A stretch of 64,000 nt of DNA from an uncultured Anaerolineae bacterium (GCA_903854805.1 CAINXK010000387.1:1-64000); one strand, 5' to 3'. Shown: positions 8,264-18,124, counted from the stretch's first letter. Notes: generated by a model not told the origin, from the letters alone. Numbers and translations are program-made.

Positions 8264-9322
8264 ATGGATTTTCTAAAACGCAGTATTGACATTATTTTAG
8301 AGCACCAGCATGCCAGTGGCGCATACGTGGCTTGTCCAAACTTCCCTACCTATCAATACTGCTGGTTCCGGGATGGTTCTTTTATTGCTTATTCCATGGA
8401 CCTGGTTGACCAATTCGAATCTGCACACCGTTTTCACGCCTGGGCTGCTGGAGCGGTTAACCAGCGGATCGATGTGATCAAACAGGCACTTGAATCTTCA
8501 GCGGTGGGCAGGGAAATTACTGAAGCTGAAGTACTACATACACGCTATACCCTGGAAGGTCAGGATGGTACACGCGAAGAATGGCCAAACTTTCAGCTGG
8601 ATGGGTTTGGGACCTGGTTGTGGGCTTTGAACGAACACCGCATGCGCTCCAGGGCTGATCTGCCAGCTGAATGGGTGCAGGCTGCCAGCGCAGTAGCCAG
8701 CTACCTGGAAGCATTGTGGAGACTGCCGTGCTATGACTGTTGGGAAGAGTTTCCTGATAAGGTCCATCCACACACGTTGGCGGCAATCTACGGTGGTTTA
8801 CGGGCCTGCCAGGATTTGGATGGCAAGGATCGTTCGAGCACACTGGCAGAGATTGAGATCTTTATATTTGAAAAGGGTCTTGTGAATGGGCATTTCGCCA
8901 AATTTGCAGGTTCTGAGACGGTGGATGCCAGCTTGCTGGCACTTTGCACCCCATACCGCCTGGTTGACCATCAACATCCAGTCATGCTTGGAACCATTAG
9001 CGAGATTGAAAGATTGCTGCATCAGGGTGGGGGTGTCCATCGCTATGCTGCTGATACATATTATGGCGGCGGTGAATGGGTGCTTCTGGCTGGCTGGCTG
9101 GGGTGGTATTATGCCGAAAGCGGTCAGATTTCAAAGGCCCAGAGTTTGTTAACCTGGATGGAAAATTCTGCGAGTGAAACTGGGGGTATGCCGGAGCAGG
9201 TGCCAACGATGTTGAATGACCCTGAATATTATCAACCCTGGCTTGAGCGCTGGGGCGCGATTGCAACCCCATTGCTCTGGTCGCATGCGAACTACATCAT
9301 TCTTAGAAAGAAACTAGAATAG
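8264..9322 (+). CDS. GH15 family glucoamylase/glucodextranase-like enzyme, short cytoplasmic form
   Basis: An inverting exo-glucosidase of the (alpha/alpha)6-barrel GH15 family would release glucose from alpha-glucooligosaccharide ends. Family marks are YCWFRDGSF (32-40), the catalytic-acid motif CWEEFPD (159-165, E161/E162), and the catalytic-base motif GGMPEQV (E311). At 352 aa it has only the catalytic barrel; the N-terminal beta-sandwich of bacterial glucoamylases is missing, and there is no signal peptide. It starts 39 nt after the GH66 gene with a GTAGGAG-type ribosome site nearby. Pairing with GH66 points to alpha-1,6-linked substrates, though alpha-1,4 activity cannot be excluded. Confidence 0.75.
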   Translation: MDFLKRSIDIILEHQHASGAYVACPNFPTYQYCWFRDGSFIAYSMDLVDQFESAHRFHAWAAGAVNQRIDVIKQALESSAVGREITEAEVLHTRYTLEGQDGTREEWPNFQLDGFGTWLWALNEHRMRSRADLPAEWVQAASAVASYLEALWRLPCYDCWEEFPDKVHPHTLAAIYGGLRACQDLDGKDRSSTLAEIEIFIFEKGLVNGHFAKFAGSETVDASLLALCTPYRLVDHQHPVMLGTISEIERLLHQGGGVHRYAADTYYGGGEWVLLAGWLGWYYAESGQISKAQSLLTWMENSASETGGMPEQVPTMLNDPEYYQPWLERWGAIATPLLWSHANYIILRKKLE

Positions 9323-9373
9323 CAACTTCCAACCATCGGCTGGAAACGCATCTCAATATCTGAGATGAGCATA

Positions 9374-9406
9374 AGCCTGGGTCATCCTTCATGGAAGGTC
9401 CAGGCT
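9374..9406 (+). terminator. Terminator of the ROK-GH15 operon
   Basis: AGCCTGG (9374-9380) pairs with 9400-9406 and an inner CCTTC/GAAGG stem (9386-9390 with 9394-9398) stacks above it. A T-rich tail (AGATTTATTTT) follows. A smaller 7-bp hairpin CATCTCA/TGAGATG sits just upstream near 9350-9366. Confidence 0.7.
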
Positions 9407-9663
9407 AGATTTATTTTGGGGATGTTGAGCGATGAAGGGCAGCCTGCGCGGGCGGGATTGGCTTGAATATTTGATGTGCAGATTGGCCATGGGCAGCGGA
9501 AAATAGCGCATTTAGTGCCGAAATTGTTTAACCAAGCGCGGGGATAATTTTTATCGTTCAGCACACCATGAAACGAAATTCCCAATTAGCGAGAAATGGT
9601 GTCATCCATGGGCAAAAACATTTTATAATGATTGTGTTTTCATATCATGGTCAAGGAATAAAT
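9407..9663 (+). other. Intergenic region before galT
   Basis: About 257 bp separate the operon terminator from galT. A TATAAT at 9624-9629 could serve as the -10 element of the galT promoter, but no good -35 lies 16-18 bp upstream. An in-frame ATG at 9568 extends the galT frame but has no ribosome site and no family similarity. Nothing else is recognisable. Confidence 0.4.
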
Positions 9664-10731
9664 ATGTTTGACTCATCGCATCGTCGTTTTAATCCCCTAA
9701 CCCGTGAGTGGGTGTTGGTTTCGCCTCACCGCGCGAAGCGTCCCTGGCAAGGCCAGGTGGAAAAATCGGCCGTTGACAACCTGCCACATTATGATCCGGC
9801 TTGTTACCTGTGTCCTGGGAATGATCGGGCGGGCGGTTTCCATAATCCCCAATATACTGAAACGTTTGTATTCGACAATGATTTTGCATCTTTGTTGCCG
9901 CAAGAGTCAGCCAATCAGGATGGGCTCAGCCTGGCGGGGGAGGTTCCTTTTGAAGCTGGGCCTCAATCGCTGCTAACTGCCACAGCGGAGCGAGGAGTCT
10001 GCCGGGTGGTTTGTTTTTCACCACGTCATGACCTGACCATTCCTGAGTTGGATATTCCCGCAATTGAGAATGTAATCTCAACCTGGACGCGTGAATCAGT
10101 TGACCTGGCTGCCCTGGATTTTATCCGATATGTGCAGGTGTTCGAGAACAAGGGCGTGGCAATGGGCTGTTCCAACCCGCACCCGCACAGTCAGCTTTGG
10201 GCGCAATCACAACTGCCCAACGAGATCAATAAAGAATTGGCCACCCAGGCGGTTTATCTCAATAGTAATGGGCGCCCGCTGTTGGTCGATTATCTAGCAG
10301 AGGAACAAAAACGTCAGCAGCGCATCCTGGTCAGTAATGAGCATTTCAGCGCATTGGTTCCATTTTGGGCGGTCTGGCCGTTTGAGGTGATGATCATTGC
10401 TCACCGACCCTGCGCGTATTTGAGTGACCTGACATCCAGTGAGGTCACGGCCCTGGCAGATGTCTTCAAACAGGTTACGATCCGTTATGATAACCTTTTT
10501 GAGACAAGCTTCCCCTATTCGATGGGCTTTCACCAGGCCCCTGCTGATGGACAGCCGCATCCGGAATGGGTCTTGCATGCGCATTTTTACCCACCGCTGC
10601 TGCGTTCGGCCAGTGTACGTAAGTTTATGGTTGGATATGAAATGTTGGCAATGCCGCAGCGTGATATCACGCCAGAAGCGGCGGTAGAGCGCTTGCGCGC
10701 TGTATCAGCTGTACACTATAAAGGCCGATAA
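9664..10731 (+). CDS. galT: Galactose-1-phosphate uridylyltransferase
   Basis: Leloir-pathway enzyme exchanging UMP between UDP-glucose and galactose-1-phosphate through a uridylyl-histidine intermediate. The HIT-like active site [12 protein letters not shown] is present, with the middle His of HPH as nucleophile. CYLCPGN near the N-terminus fits the zinc site. ATG at 9664 has AAGGA 6 nt upstream and gives the family N-terminus [15 protein letters not shown]. The length of 355 aa is normal for the family. galK follows after 27 nt, forming a two-gene operon; no galE or galM is seen here. Confidence 0.95.
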   Translation: MFDSSHRRFNPLTREWVLVSPHRAKRPWQGQVEKSAVDNLPHYDPACYLCPGNDRAGGFHNPQYTETFVFDNDFASLLPQESANQDGLSLAGEVPFEAGPQSLLTATAERGVCRVVCFSPRHDLTIPELDIPAIENVISTWTRESVDLAALDFIRYVQVFENKGVAMGCSNPHPHSQLWAQSQLPNEINKELATQAVYLNSNGRPLLVDYLAEEQKRQQRILVSNEHFSALVPFWAVWPFEVMIIAHRPCAYLSDLTSSEVTALADVFKQVTIRYDNLFETSFPYSMGFHQAPADGQPHPEWVLHAHFYPPLLRSASVRKFMVGYEMLAMPQRDITPEAAVERLRAVSAVHYKGR

Positions 10732-10758
10732 AAAAAGTCGTTTCAGGAAGAGGCTCCG

Positions 10759-11934
10759 ATGCACCCAAAAGATGTTGTCTTAAAGACTTTCCGCGAAAAA
10801 TTTGGCGTAGCACCTGCCTTCGTCGCCCGCGCACCCGGACGGGTTAATTTGTTGGGGGAGCATGTGGATTATAACGATGGTTTTGTTCTGCCCGCAGCCA
10901 TCGACCGGGCTACTTATATCGCCTTTTCGCCTGTAGATTCGGACGAGTCGATCCTGGTTGCCGCTGATTTTGACGAAAGAGCGGTTTTCTCTCTGAAGAC
11001 TTTATTAACAAAAACTCAGTCCGATGGCTCTGCCATGCCTGAGTGGGCTTATTACCCGGCGGGAGTAATGTGGGCGTTTTCTGATGCGGGCCTGGTCGCG
11101 CCTGCGATGATTGCAGTTTTTTCATCTGATGTGCCGCGTGGCTCCGGTTTGAGTTCTTCCGCCTCGGTTGAGATGGCATTTGGCGTGGCCTGGCAGAAAT
11201 TGGCAGGCTGGAAACTCTCAGCAATGGAGTTGGCACGTCTGGGGCAGAAGGCCGAGAATAAATACGTGGGTGTAAATTGTGGAGTTATGGATCAGTTTGC
11301 TTCGGCGTGTGGGGAGACCGACCGGTTGTTGTATCTGGACTGCCGTTCGCTTCATTGGCAGACTGTCCCGCTTTCGCCCGAAGTGTCGATTGTGGTGGCA
11401 GATACGACCATCAGGCGCAAACTGACTTCAGGTGAATACAATAAACGCAGGGATGCCTGCGAGGCGGCTGTTAAAATTTTAAAAACTGATTTGCCTGGGA
11501 TGACAGCTCTGCGGGATATTGATGTTGAAACATTCAACAAGCTTTCGTTTAAGCTTCCGGAAGTAGTGGAGAAACGCGCCAGACATATCGTCGAGGAGAT
11601 CGAACGTGCTCAGCAAGCCATACCTCTGTTGAAGGAAGCTAATTTCGTTCATTTCGGCCAGTTGATGAATGAGTGTCATGCCAGTTTACGCGATCTGTAT
11701 GAAGTTTCCTGCCTGGAGTTGGATGTGATGGCGCGTGTGGCTCAGTCGCTTCCGGGTTGTTTTGGCGCTCGGTTAACTGGGGCAGGTTTCGGCGGATGTA
11801 CGGTCAATCTGGTTGCGCGGGACCAGGCTGAAAGCTTTGCAAAAGAACTTTCAACCAGGTATGAAGCTGAATGTGGACTTCACCCGGAGATTTATATCTG
11901 CCGGGCATCAGCTGGGGCAAGCCTGGTTGAATAA
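10759..11934 (+). CDS. galK: Galactokinase
   Basis: GHMP-superfamily kinase that phosphorylates galactose at C1 to feed GalT. All three GHMP motifs are visible: the substrate motif RAPGRVNLLGEHVDYNDGF (about 24-42), the ATP-binding motif GSGLSSSASVE (about 131-141), and the C-terminal GARLTGAGFGGCTVNLV. The 391-aa length is normal. It lies 27 nt after galT and ends at a strong bidirectional terminator, so galTK is probably one transcript. Confidence 0.97.
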   Translation: MHPKDVVLKTFREKFGVAPAFVARAPGRVNLLGEHVDYNDGFVLPAAIDRATYIAFSPVDSDESILVAADFDERAVFSLKTLLTKTQSDGSAMPEWAYYPAGVMWAFSDAGLVAPAMIAVFSSDVPRGSGLSSSASVEMAFGVAWQKLAGWKLSAMELARLGQKAENKYVGVNCGVMDQFASACGETDRLLYLDCRSLHWQTVPLSPEVSIVVADTTIRRKLTSGEYNKRRDACEAAVKILKTDLPGMTALRDIDVETFNKLSFKLPEVVEKRARHIVEEIERAQQAIPLLKEANFVHFGQLMNECHASLRDLYEVSCLELDVMARVAQSLPGCFGARLTGAGFGGCTVNLVARDQAESFAKELSTRYEAECGLHPEIYICRASAGASLVE

Positions 11935-11935
11935 T

Positions 11936-11965
11936 AAAAAATGACCAGCTCAGCTGGTCATTTTT
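11936..11965. terminator. Bidirectional terminator between galK and the 84-aa gene
   Basis: ATGACCAGCT (11941-11950) pairs with 11952-11961. The stem is preceded by five A and followed by TTTTT, so it can terminate galK on the plus strand and the convergent small membrane gene on the minus strand. Confidence 0.85.
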
Positions 11966-11970
11966 ATTAT

Positions 11971-12225
11971 TCAAATTTTTGAGCGGTTTGTCAGGTAAAA
12001 GAGTGCCCTGACGAAAGTGATTATTAACAAACTAACCGAAAGCACCCCGCCCAGGATCAATAATAAGGATGGCGGATCACTCAGTCGCCGGGAAACTTCC
12101 ACCGGGGCTTTAAGCTGAATTCTTTGTCGGAGCACCTGAACATATTTACTAGAAGGGCGAACTGGGCGAAAGGCAGCTTCCAATCGGGCTTCAAAAGGAT
12201 TGAAATCGCTGGGTGTTTCTTTCAT
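11971..12225 (-). CDS. Small single-pass membrane protein of unknown function
   Basis: 84 residues: a soluble N-terminal half with FEARLEAAFRPVRPSSKYVQVLRQRI (two stretches, about 12-26 and 27-37), then one membrane helix at about 55-75 (LLLILGGVLSVSLLIITF) and a short basic tail. GGAG lies 8 nt upstream and overlaps the end of degV, so it is co-transcribed with the sigma factor and DegV genes. I know similar unnamed small membrane proteins near sigma factors in this phylum. An anti-sigma role is conceivable, but the zinc anti-sigma motif HxxxCxxC is absent. Confidence 0.6.
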   Translation of the reverse strand: MKETPSDFNPFEARLEAAFRPVRPSSKYVQVLRQRIQLKAPVEVSRRLSDPPSLLLILGGVLSVSLLIITFVRALFYLTNRSKI

Positions 12226-12229
12226 TGGC

Positions 12230-13072
12230 TTACTCCACGGGGAAAGTTACGATTCCAACTGTACCTGGGCCGAAATTGGCCGCGAGCGAGATGGAAAGGT
12301 CGACCAGATAAATTTCTTTAACATTAAGTTTGAGACGGGCCTGTTCCAATAATTCCTGGCCTGCTTTGGGGTCGCGGGCGTGCAAAATAGCTACCATGAC
12401 CGGTTTGCTGCCGAATTCATCCTTCACGATGGTTAGCAATCGTTCAAGCGAGGCTTTGCGAGTGCGTACTTTCTCGGTCATCAACAACAGGCCGTCTTTG
12501 AGTATTGCTATCGGTTTGACATTGAGAACGGAAGCCAGCGCAGCTTGCATGGTCCCAACACGACCGCTCATACGGGCATAGTCCAGTGTATCCAGGGCCA
12601 GGATGATTCTGCCGGTATCGCGCATGGTTTCGAGATGTTTAATGATTTCTTCGGTGTTTTTTCCAGATCGCTCCAGAATGCGAGCCGCACGGCACATGTA
12701 ACCAATCGCCATTGAGCCTGTGGCAGAGTCGAAAGGAATAACATCATAGGTGCCGGCCAGGTCACGTCCGGCGGCTATTGCAGAGGCATAAGTGCCAGAG
12801 AGTTTGCTGGTGACATGAATGGAGAGAATTGTGTCACCGGGCTGGGCGATTTTTTTGTAGAATTCACTAAATTGGTGTGGGGTGGGTTGAGATGTTTTTG
12901 GGATTTTTTTGGTTTCATCAACCAGCTTATAGAAGCCCTCATTGTCAAGTTCGACATACTGAAGGTAGGTTTTTTCCCCGAATTGGATGTTGATGGGGCA
13001 AATATCTATGGCGTATTCATTCTGCCATTCCTGGGGTACATCTGCAGCTCCATCCGTTACGATACGCAGCAT
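12230..13072 (-). CDS. DegV family (fatty-acid-binding) protein
   Basis: DegV/FakB proteins bind a fatty acid and can present it to a FakA kinase. The family N-terminus IVTDGAADVPQEW and the typical TSQPTPHQFSEFYKK and STGSMAIGYMCRAA-like segments (here DSATGSMAIGYM) are seen. Length of 280 aa is standard. AAGGAGA precedes the ATG at 13072. No fakA-like gene is in the window. It lies 55 nt after the sigma factor gene and 4 nt before the small membrane protein gene. Confidence 0.9.
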   Translation of the reverse strand: MLRIVTDGAADVPQEWQNEYAIDICPINIQFGEKTYLQYVELDNEGFYKLVDETKKIPKTSQPTPHQFSEFYKKIAQPGDTILSIHVTSKLSGTYASAIAAGRDLAGTYDVIPFDSATGSMAIGYMCRAARILERSGKNTEEIIKHLETMRDTGRIILALDTLDYARMSGRVGTMQAALASVLNVKPIAILKDGLLLMTEKVRTRKASLERLLTIVKDEFGSKPVMVAILHARDPKAGQELLEQARLKLNVKEIYLVDLSISLAANFGPGTVGIVTFPVE

Positions 13073-13127
13073 CTTATTCTCCTTGGGCTTAGTATTTGAT
13101 CGAACTCGAATGCTCGATTGTTAAAAA

Positions 13128-13682
13128 CTAGTCGCTGTAATCATCAACATTGCCAATTTCATCTCGCAAGGCCAGAAGGGTGCGGTGGTACAGGCTTTTA
13201 ACCGCGCCTTCACTGCGCCCCATAATCTCTCCAATTTCAGCGTTGGACATGTGTTCAACGAATTTAAGGATCAGTAAAGTCTGACGTTCAGCTGGTAGGC
13301 CACGGATTAACTTGAGCAGGGCTTCCTGCTGTTGGTTGTGCACCAGGCTGGATTCTGGCGCGTCCCCTTTGGCGATTAGCGGTGTCTCCGATAAGGGGAT
13401 TTCTTGCTTACGGCTGCGGTCACGGTGCCAGTTGGCCACCAGATTGTGAGCAATGCGATAAAGCCAGGCAGAAAACGGAACACCGCGATCGGTATAATTG
13501 ACGATGTGGTTCATCGCCCGCTGGAATACGCGCGCCGTCAGGTCTTCAGCATCGTTTACATTACCGGTCCGGTAATATACGTAGTTATAAATTCGATCAA
13601 TATAGCGTTCGTAAATCAACCCAAACGCGTCCCTGTCGCCTTGTGCCGCGCGTGTGAGAACTTCTTCATCAGTGAGATCCAT
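13128..13682 (-). CDS. RNA polymerase sigma factor, sigma-70/ECF type
   Basis: Region 2 spans about residues 20-85 (DAFGLIYERYIDRIYNYVYYRTG ... DAEDLTARVFQRAM, here given in two pieces) and region 4 about 120-175, with the helix-turn-helix MSNAEIGEIMGRSEGAVKSL. Regions 1 and 3 are missing, as in ECF factors; 184 aa is typical. GAGG lies 7-10 nt before ATG. An extended -10 promoter is seen upstream. No classical anti-sigma gene is adjacent; the small membrane protein two genes downstream is the only candidate. Confidence 0.92.
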   Translation of the reverse strand: MDLTDEEVLTRAAQGDRDAFGLIYERYIDRIYNYVYYRTGNVNDAEDLTARVFQRAMNHIVNYTDRGVPFSAWLYRIAHNLVANWHRDRSRKQEIPLSETPLIAKGDAPESSLVHNQQQEALLKLIRGLPAERQTLLILKFVEHMSNAEIGEIMGRSEGAVKSLYHRTLLALRDEIGNVDDYSD

Positions 13683-13759
13683 AACTGCCTCGAAGGAAAA
13701 ATTTCAGGCAGGTTACAGATATCTTAACCCTGCCGGTGAAAAATAGTTTCAATATTGCG

Positions 13760-13768
13760 AGTATAACA
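13760..13768 (-). promoter_or_regulatory. Extended -10 promoter of the sigma factor gene
   Basis: On the minus strand TG-T-TATACT (13760-13768) forms an extended -10 element about 78 nt before the sigma factor start. No clear -35 hexamer lies 17 bp upstream. Confidence 0.45.
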
Positions 13769-14130
13769 TGCTGAATGATCCGTATAGCCCAAAAATTAGG
13801 GTCATCCCGATATCAGGAAGCTGGGGTTTGGCATTTGCGACCTGGAGCTATGGCAGAGTCATGAAATGCGGATTTATTTTTTCGCGGCTGGTATAATTAT
13901 TGTTTGTCGAAGTCTGAATTGACAGAGTTTTGTGAGGTAAAAAACAAAACAAATGTGCTACAATTGATTTGTCTACAAATATACTTGTTTTTATCTTATC
14001 TGAGCTCGTAGCATTTCCGACAAGACTATCGTTAGAAAATCGCAGCAGCATATCGATTCGTGATTGGATATTTTGTGCAAGCAGAATATCCTGACCTGTT
14101 TTCGTTCCGTTCCTTTATCTCAAACTCCCT
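13769..14130. other. Divergent intergenic region between sigma factor gene and uvrA
   Basis: Holds a candidate extended -10 for uvrA, TG-C-TACAAT at 13956-13964, and a lone TTGACA at 13919-13924 whose spacing to it is too long. I see no ribosome binding site before the uvrA ATG, no LexA-like palindrome that I can recognise, and no coding potential. Confidence 0.4.
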
Positions 14131-17064
14131 ATGACTCATAATGTTATTCGTGTAGTTGGCGCGCGCCAACATAACTTGAAAAATATCACGGTTGAAATCC
14201 CGCGTGATAAGTTCGTCGTTATTACAGGCCTTTCTGGTTCTGGTAAATCGTCACTGGCTTTCGATACTATTTTTGCAGAGGGCCAGCGGCGATATGTTGA
14301 GTCGCTTTCTGCGTATGCGCGACAATTTATTGGGCAAATGGACAAACCGGATGTGGATTATATTGAAGGTCTGTCCCCGGCGGTGTCCATCGACCAGAAA
14401 TCAACCTCGCATAATCCACGTTCCACGGTTGGAACTGTAACCGAGATTTATGATTATTTGCGTCTATTGTATGCGCGAGTTGGAATTCCACACTGTCCCA
14501 TCTGCGGGCGGGAAGTGGTCAAACAATCTGCGCAGGAAATTGTAGATGCCATCGAAAATCTACCAGAAGGTCTGCGGATCATGTTGCTTGCGCCAGTCGT
14601 GCGAGGCCGCAAGGGAACCTACCAGGCCGTTTTTGAAGAAGTACGTAAGTCTGGCTTTACCAGGGTGCGCGTGGATGGCGTTGCTTACAACCTTGATGAT
14701 GAGATCACCCTGGATCGTTACAAAATCCATAATATCGATGCGGTGGTGGATCGCCTGGTTATCAGCCGCCCGGCTACAGAAGAAGATGAGAAAAGTGCTC
14801 GTACGCGTCTGACAGATTCGGTTGAAACTGCGCTTAAGTTTGGCGAAGGGTATGTTACCGTTCAAGTGCTGGATGGGCAGGGTCAGAAGCAGAAGGGTGA
14901 GAGTAAGAGCGCAGGTGAGACAGATGTGGCGACTCACGATTTGTTCTTTTCGGAAAATCTGTCCTGTCCTGAACACGGCGTCTCTTTGCCTGAAATTGAA
15001 CCGCGCACCTTTTCCTTCAACACTCCACATGGGGCTTGCCCAGACTGCCAGGGCCTTGGCGCAAAGCTGGAGATTGACCCAGACCAGGTTATCGACTCGG
15101 AAAAATCGCTGGCGGATGGTGCCTTAATCGCGATGGAGTGGAATAACGTTCGCGAAGATGGTAACCCTGGTTATTATTGGCAGATGTTGGAGGCCATGTC
15201 GCACCATTATCACATTGACATGAATAAGCCTTTTAGAGAATTATCGCAGGAGCACCAAAACCTCGTATTGCGTGGCACTAATGGCGAAAAAGTCCGCGTC
15301 CACTATCACAATCGGGAAGGGCGCTCGGCTACTTTCGATGCTGCATTTGAAGGCATGATTGGTAATTTGGAACGCCGCTACCGCGAAACGAACTCAGATT
15401 TTATTCGCAATAAGATTTCTGAATTTATGACCAACCGTCCTTGCCCTACTTGTGGGGGCAAACGACTACGGCCTGAGGCCCTGGCCGTCACGGTGGCCGA
15501 TGCGAACATTTTAAAGATAACTGAATGGCCAGTTTTACATTCGCTGGAATGGGCGGAGAAGCTTGCAGGGAAAGATTCCCCGCTGACAGCGCGGCAAATG
15601 GCTATTTCAGAACGGATACTGAAAGAAATCATTTCCAGGCTGGGTTTTTTAGTAAATGTTGGCCTCGATTACCTGACTCTGCATCGTTCGGCGGCCACGC
15701 TCTCCGGTGGAGAAGCACAGCGCATCCGGTTGGCAACCCAGGTAGGTTCGCGTCTGGTTGGTGTTTTGTATGTGCTTGATGAGCCTTCCATTGGCCTGCA
15801 CCCACGCGACAATGATCGCCTGCTGACCACCCTGAAGGGTTTACGGGACCTGGGCAATACGGTGTTGGTTGTTGAGCATGATGATGAAACCATTCGTACG
15901 GCTGATTGGGTCATTGACCTTGGCCCAGCTGCGGGCGCGCATGGTGGTGAGGTTGTTGCAGAAGGCACGCCAGAACAGATTCTGGCTAATCCGAAATCGT
16001 TGACCGGCGCATACCTTTCTGGTCGGTTAAGGGTTCCGGTTCCCAAGGAGCGCCGTGCCGGAAATGGTAAGTTGCTGACCATCGTAGGCGCGCGCGCAAA
16101 CAACCTTAAGAACATTACTGTTAATATCCCGCTCGGGAAATTAATCTGCATCACAGGTGTCTCAGGTTCGGGAAAATCGACCCTGATGACCGAAATTTTG
16201 TATAACTCGCTGGCCGCCAAACTGAACGGAGCGCGCACAACGCCTGGAGAGCACGACCGGATCGATGGGGTTGAATACCTGGATAAAATTATCGATATCG
16301 ACCAGTCTCCCATTGGGCGCACGCCTCGTTCAAATCCGGGTACGTATACCGGCCTTTTTGACGAGATCCGTAAACTTTATGCAGAGCTACCGGAGAGCAA
16401 GATCCGTGGTTATAAACCTGGACGATTCTCTTTTAATGTGCACGGCGGACGCTGTGAGGCTTGCCAGGGGCAGGGTATGCTGCGAATTGAGATGCAGTTC
16501 TTACCGGATATTTATGTTCCCTGTGATGTTTGCCATGGCACTCGTTTTAATCGCGAAACGCTGCAGGTGCACTTCAAAGGTAAGTCAATTGCCGATGTGT
16601 TGGATACAACCGTGGAAGAAGGCGTGGAATTGTTCTCTGCATTTCCCAATATGGTCAATAAACTTGGCTTGCTGCAGGAAGTGGGCCTGGGATATGTCAA
16701 AATTGGGCAGCCGGCCACGACGCTTTCGGGTGGAGAGGCACAGCGTGTCAAGCTGGCCAAGGAATTATCTCGTCGGGCAACTGGCCGGACCTTGTATGTA
16801 TTGGATGAACCTTCGGTGGGCTTGCATGCAGCTGATGTTCACAAGCTGATCGAAGTTATTCAGCGCCTGGTAGATTCTGGGAACTCAGTATTGATTATTG
16901 AGCACAACCTGGATATTATCAAGGTGGCCGACTGGGTTATTGATCTTGGCCCTGAAGGTGGAGATCGCGGTGGTATGTTGGTTGCCGAAGGTTTCCCTGA
17001 GCAGATCATGCAAGTCGAAGAGAGTTACACAGGCCAGTTCCTAAAGGCTCATGTGAATTTATAA
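14131..17064 (+). CDS. uvrA: Excinuclease ABC subunit A
   Basis: DNA-damage recognition ATPase of nucleotide excision repair. Two ABC ATPase modules are present: Walker A GLSGSGKS (33-40) and a second GVSGSGKST near residue 675, each with the signature LSGGEAQR, and zinc motifs of the CPxC type (CPICG, CPTCG, CDVCHG). The 977-aa length is slightly above that of E. coli UvrA. The first methionine gives the canonical [16 protein letters not shown] start. No Shine-Dalgarno is visible upstream (AAACTCCCT), which is odd for a housekeeping gene. uvrB is not in the window. Confidence 0.98.
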   Translation: MTHNVIRVVGARQHNLKNITVEIPRDKFVVITGLSGSGKSSLAFDTIFAEGQRRYVESLSAYARQFIGQMDKPDVDYIEGLSPAVSIDQKSTSHNPRSTVGTVTEIYDYLRLLYARVGIPHCPICGREVVKQSAQEIVDAIENLPEGLRIMLLAPVVRGRKGTYQAVFEEVRKSGFTRVRVDGVAYNLDDEITLDRYKIHNIDAVVDRLVISRPATEEDEKSARTRLTDSVETALKFGEGYVTVQVLDGQGQKQKGESKSAGETDVATHDLFFSENLSCPEHGVSLPEIEPRTFSFNTPHGACPDCQGLGAKLEIDPDQVIDSEKSLADGALIAMEWNNVREDGNPGYYWQMLEAMSHHYHIDMNKPFRELSQEHQNLVLRGTNGEKVRVHYHNREGRSATFDAAFEGMIGNLERRYRETNSDFIRNKISEFMTNRPCPTCGGKRLRPEALAVTVADANILKITEWPVLHSLEWAEKLAGKDSPLTARQMAISERILKEIISRLGFLVNVGLDYLTLHRSAATLSGGEAQRIRLATQVGSRLVGVLYVLDEPSIGLHPRDNDRLLTTLKGLRDLGNTVLVVEHDDETIRTADWVIDLGPAAGAHGGEVVAEGTPEQILANPKSLTGAYLSGRLRVPVPKERRAGNGKLLTIVGARANNLKNITVNIPLGKLICITGVSGSGKSTLMTEILYNSLAAKLNGARTTPGEHDRIDGVEYLDKIIDIDQSPIGRTPRSNPGTYTGLFDEIRKLYAELPESKIRGYKPGRFSFNVHGGRCEACQGQGMLRIEMQFLPDIYVPCDVCHGTRFNRETLQVHFKGKSIADVLDTTVEEGVELFSAFPNMVNKLGLLQEVGLGYVKIGQPATTLSGGEAQRVKLAKELSRRATGRTLYVLDEPSVGLHAADVHKLIEVIQRLVDSGNSVLIIEHNLDIIKVADWVIDLGPEGGDRGGMLVAEGFPEQIMQVEESYTGQFLKAHVNL

Positions 17065-17148
17065 AGAAGTATAAAAATTTCCAAACCAAGGGCACTTTGA
17101 TGTATATTGCCCCGTTCCAGACAATTTTCAGGTAGAATACAATTGACA

Positions 17149-17166
17149 GGCAGGGTGCAACCTGCC
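17149..17166 (+). terminator. Small GC-rich hairpin after uvrA
   Basis: GGCAGG (17149-17154) pairs with CCTGCC (17161-17166) around a 6-nt loop and is followed by TTCTT. It is short, so this is a weak terminator candidate; it also lies in the leader of the LysM gene. Confidence 0.35.
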
Positions 17167-17194
17167 TTCTTACTGTGAATGAAAGGTAAACCTA

Positions 17195-18034
17195 ATGACA
17201 GGCGACAATCCGACTCCTCCCAAGAAACCATCCAAGGTGCTGCTGAAACCCATGGCATCATCATTATCCAAAGATCCGGCATCAACGATTTCATCTTATC
17301 GTAAGCGTCAACAAGTGGGCCCATTTGTTATTTGGGGACTGGTCGTGCTGATGCTGGTTGCCGGTATTATTTTGTTGGTGGTCTGGTTGGCCAATGGTAA
17401 CGGGCCCAAGATCACTTTGTTTGCGACTGAGACTCCCACGACCACAGTTACCCCAACCTCAACCAGTACGTCAACATTTACTCCAACTGTTACCGAAACA
17501 CAGACGCCTACCCAGACGATCCCACCAACTCCGAGCGAACCGTTTGAATATACAGTTCAGGAAGGTGACTACCTCTCCACAATTGCGGAAAAGTTTAGTC
17601 TGGGAGACTTTGGTATTCAAAAGTTGTTTGTTTTGAATCCGGAAATTGATCCATCCACAGCCAATGTCAGCATTGGCCAGAAGATTAAGATTCCGAATCC
17701 GGATTATCAACTGCCGACCAACACGCCGATTCCTCCCAATTTACCGATTGGCACGAAGATCAATTACATTATTCAGGCAGGAGATACGATTGCTGGGATT
17801 GCATCCTTGTTTAATAGTACCTTTGAAGATATTCTCAAAGAGAACAAGATCACCGATGCGAACAAGATCTTCGTTGGGCAGGCAGTTGTTGTGCGCGCCA
17901 ACCTGGTAACCCCGACCAATCCACCTCAACCGACCATCACTCCTGGGGCATCTCCAACACCACCATCACCCTTTACCCCAACTCCACCCGGTGGAGTTGC
18001 AGCGCCAACCGTGACGGCTTCACCAACCAAATAG
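17195..18034 (+). CDS. Membrane-anchored protein with two LysM domains
   Basis: LysM modules bind the GlcNAc chains of peptidoglycan, so this protein should tether the membrane to the wall. The order is a basic cytoplasmic N-terminus (1-42), one membrane helix (43-66), a Thr/Pro-rich spacer (77-116), LysM 1 (119-168, YTVQEGDYLSTIAEKF), LysM 2 (190-236, YIIQAGDTIAGIASLF), then a Pro/Thr-rich tail. No catalytic domain is attached. AAAGG precedes the ATG. It lies alone between uvrA and rpsT. Confidence 0.85.
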   Translation: MTGDNPTPPKKPSKVLLKPMASSLSKDPASTISSYRKRQQVGPFVIWGLVVLMLVAGIILLVVWLANGNGPKITLFATETPTTTVTPTSTSTSTFTPTVTETQTPTQTIPPTPSEPFEYTVQEGDYLSTIAEKFSLGDFGIQKLFVLNPEIDPSTANVSIGQKIKIPNPDYQLPTNTPIPPNLPIGTKINYIIQAGDTIAGIASLFNSTFEDILKENKITDANKIFVGQAVVVRANLVTPTNPPQPTITPGASPTPPSPFTPTPPGGVAAPTVTASPTK

Positions 18035-18041
18035 TTAACTG

Positions 18042-18065
18042 CCTGCCACTAGAAATGGTGGCAGG
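18042..18065 (+). terminator. Terminator of the LysM gene
   Basis: CCTGCCAC (18042-18049) pairs exactly with 18058-18065 around an 8-nt loop, 7 nt after the stop, followed by TTTCCATGTTTTTT. Confidence 0.75.
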
Positions 18066-18095
18066 TTTCCATGTTTTTTGGGCATGTTTTTGGAC

Positions 18096-18124
18096 TGGAC
18101 AAAAACCCGCCTCTCGTGTAGAAT
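18096..18124 (+). promoter_or_regulatory. Promoter of rpsT
   Basis: -35 TGGACA (18096-18101) and -10 TAGAAT (18119-18124) are separated by 17 bp, giving a leader of about 35 nt before the TTG start. Confidence 0.75.

Noticed and set aside
15669..16322. 217-codon open frame on the minus strand
   Set aside because: It lies wholly inside uvrA, is rich in Ser/Arg/Pro as expected of an antisense shadow, and has no ribosome site or family similarity.
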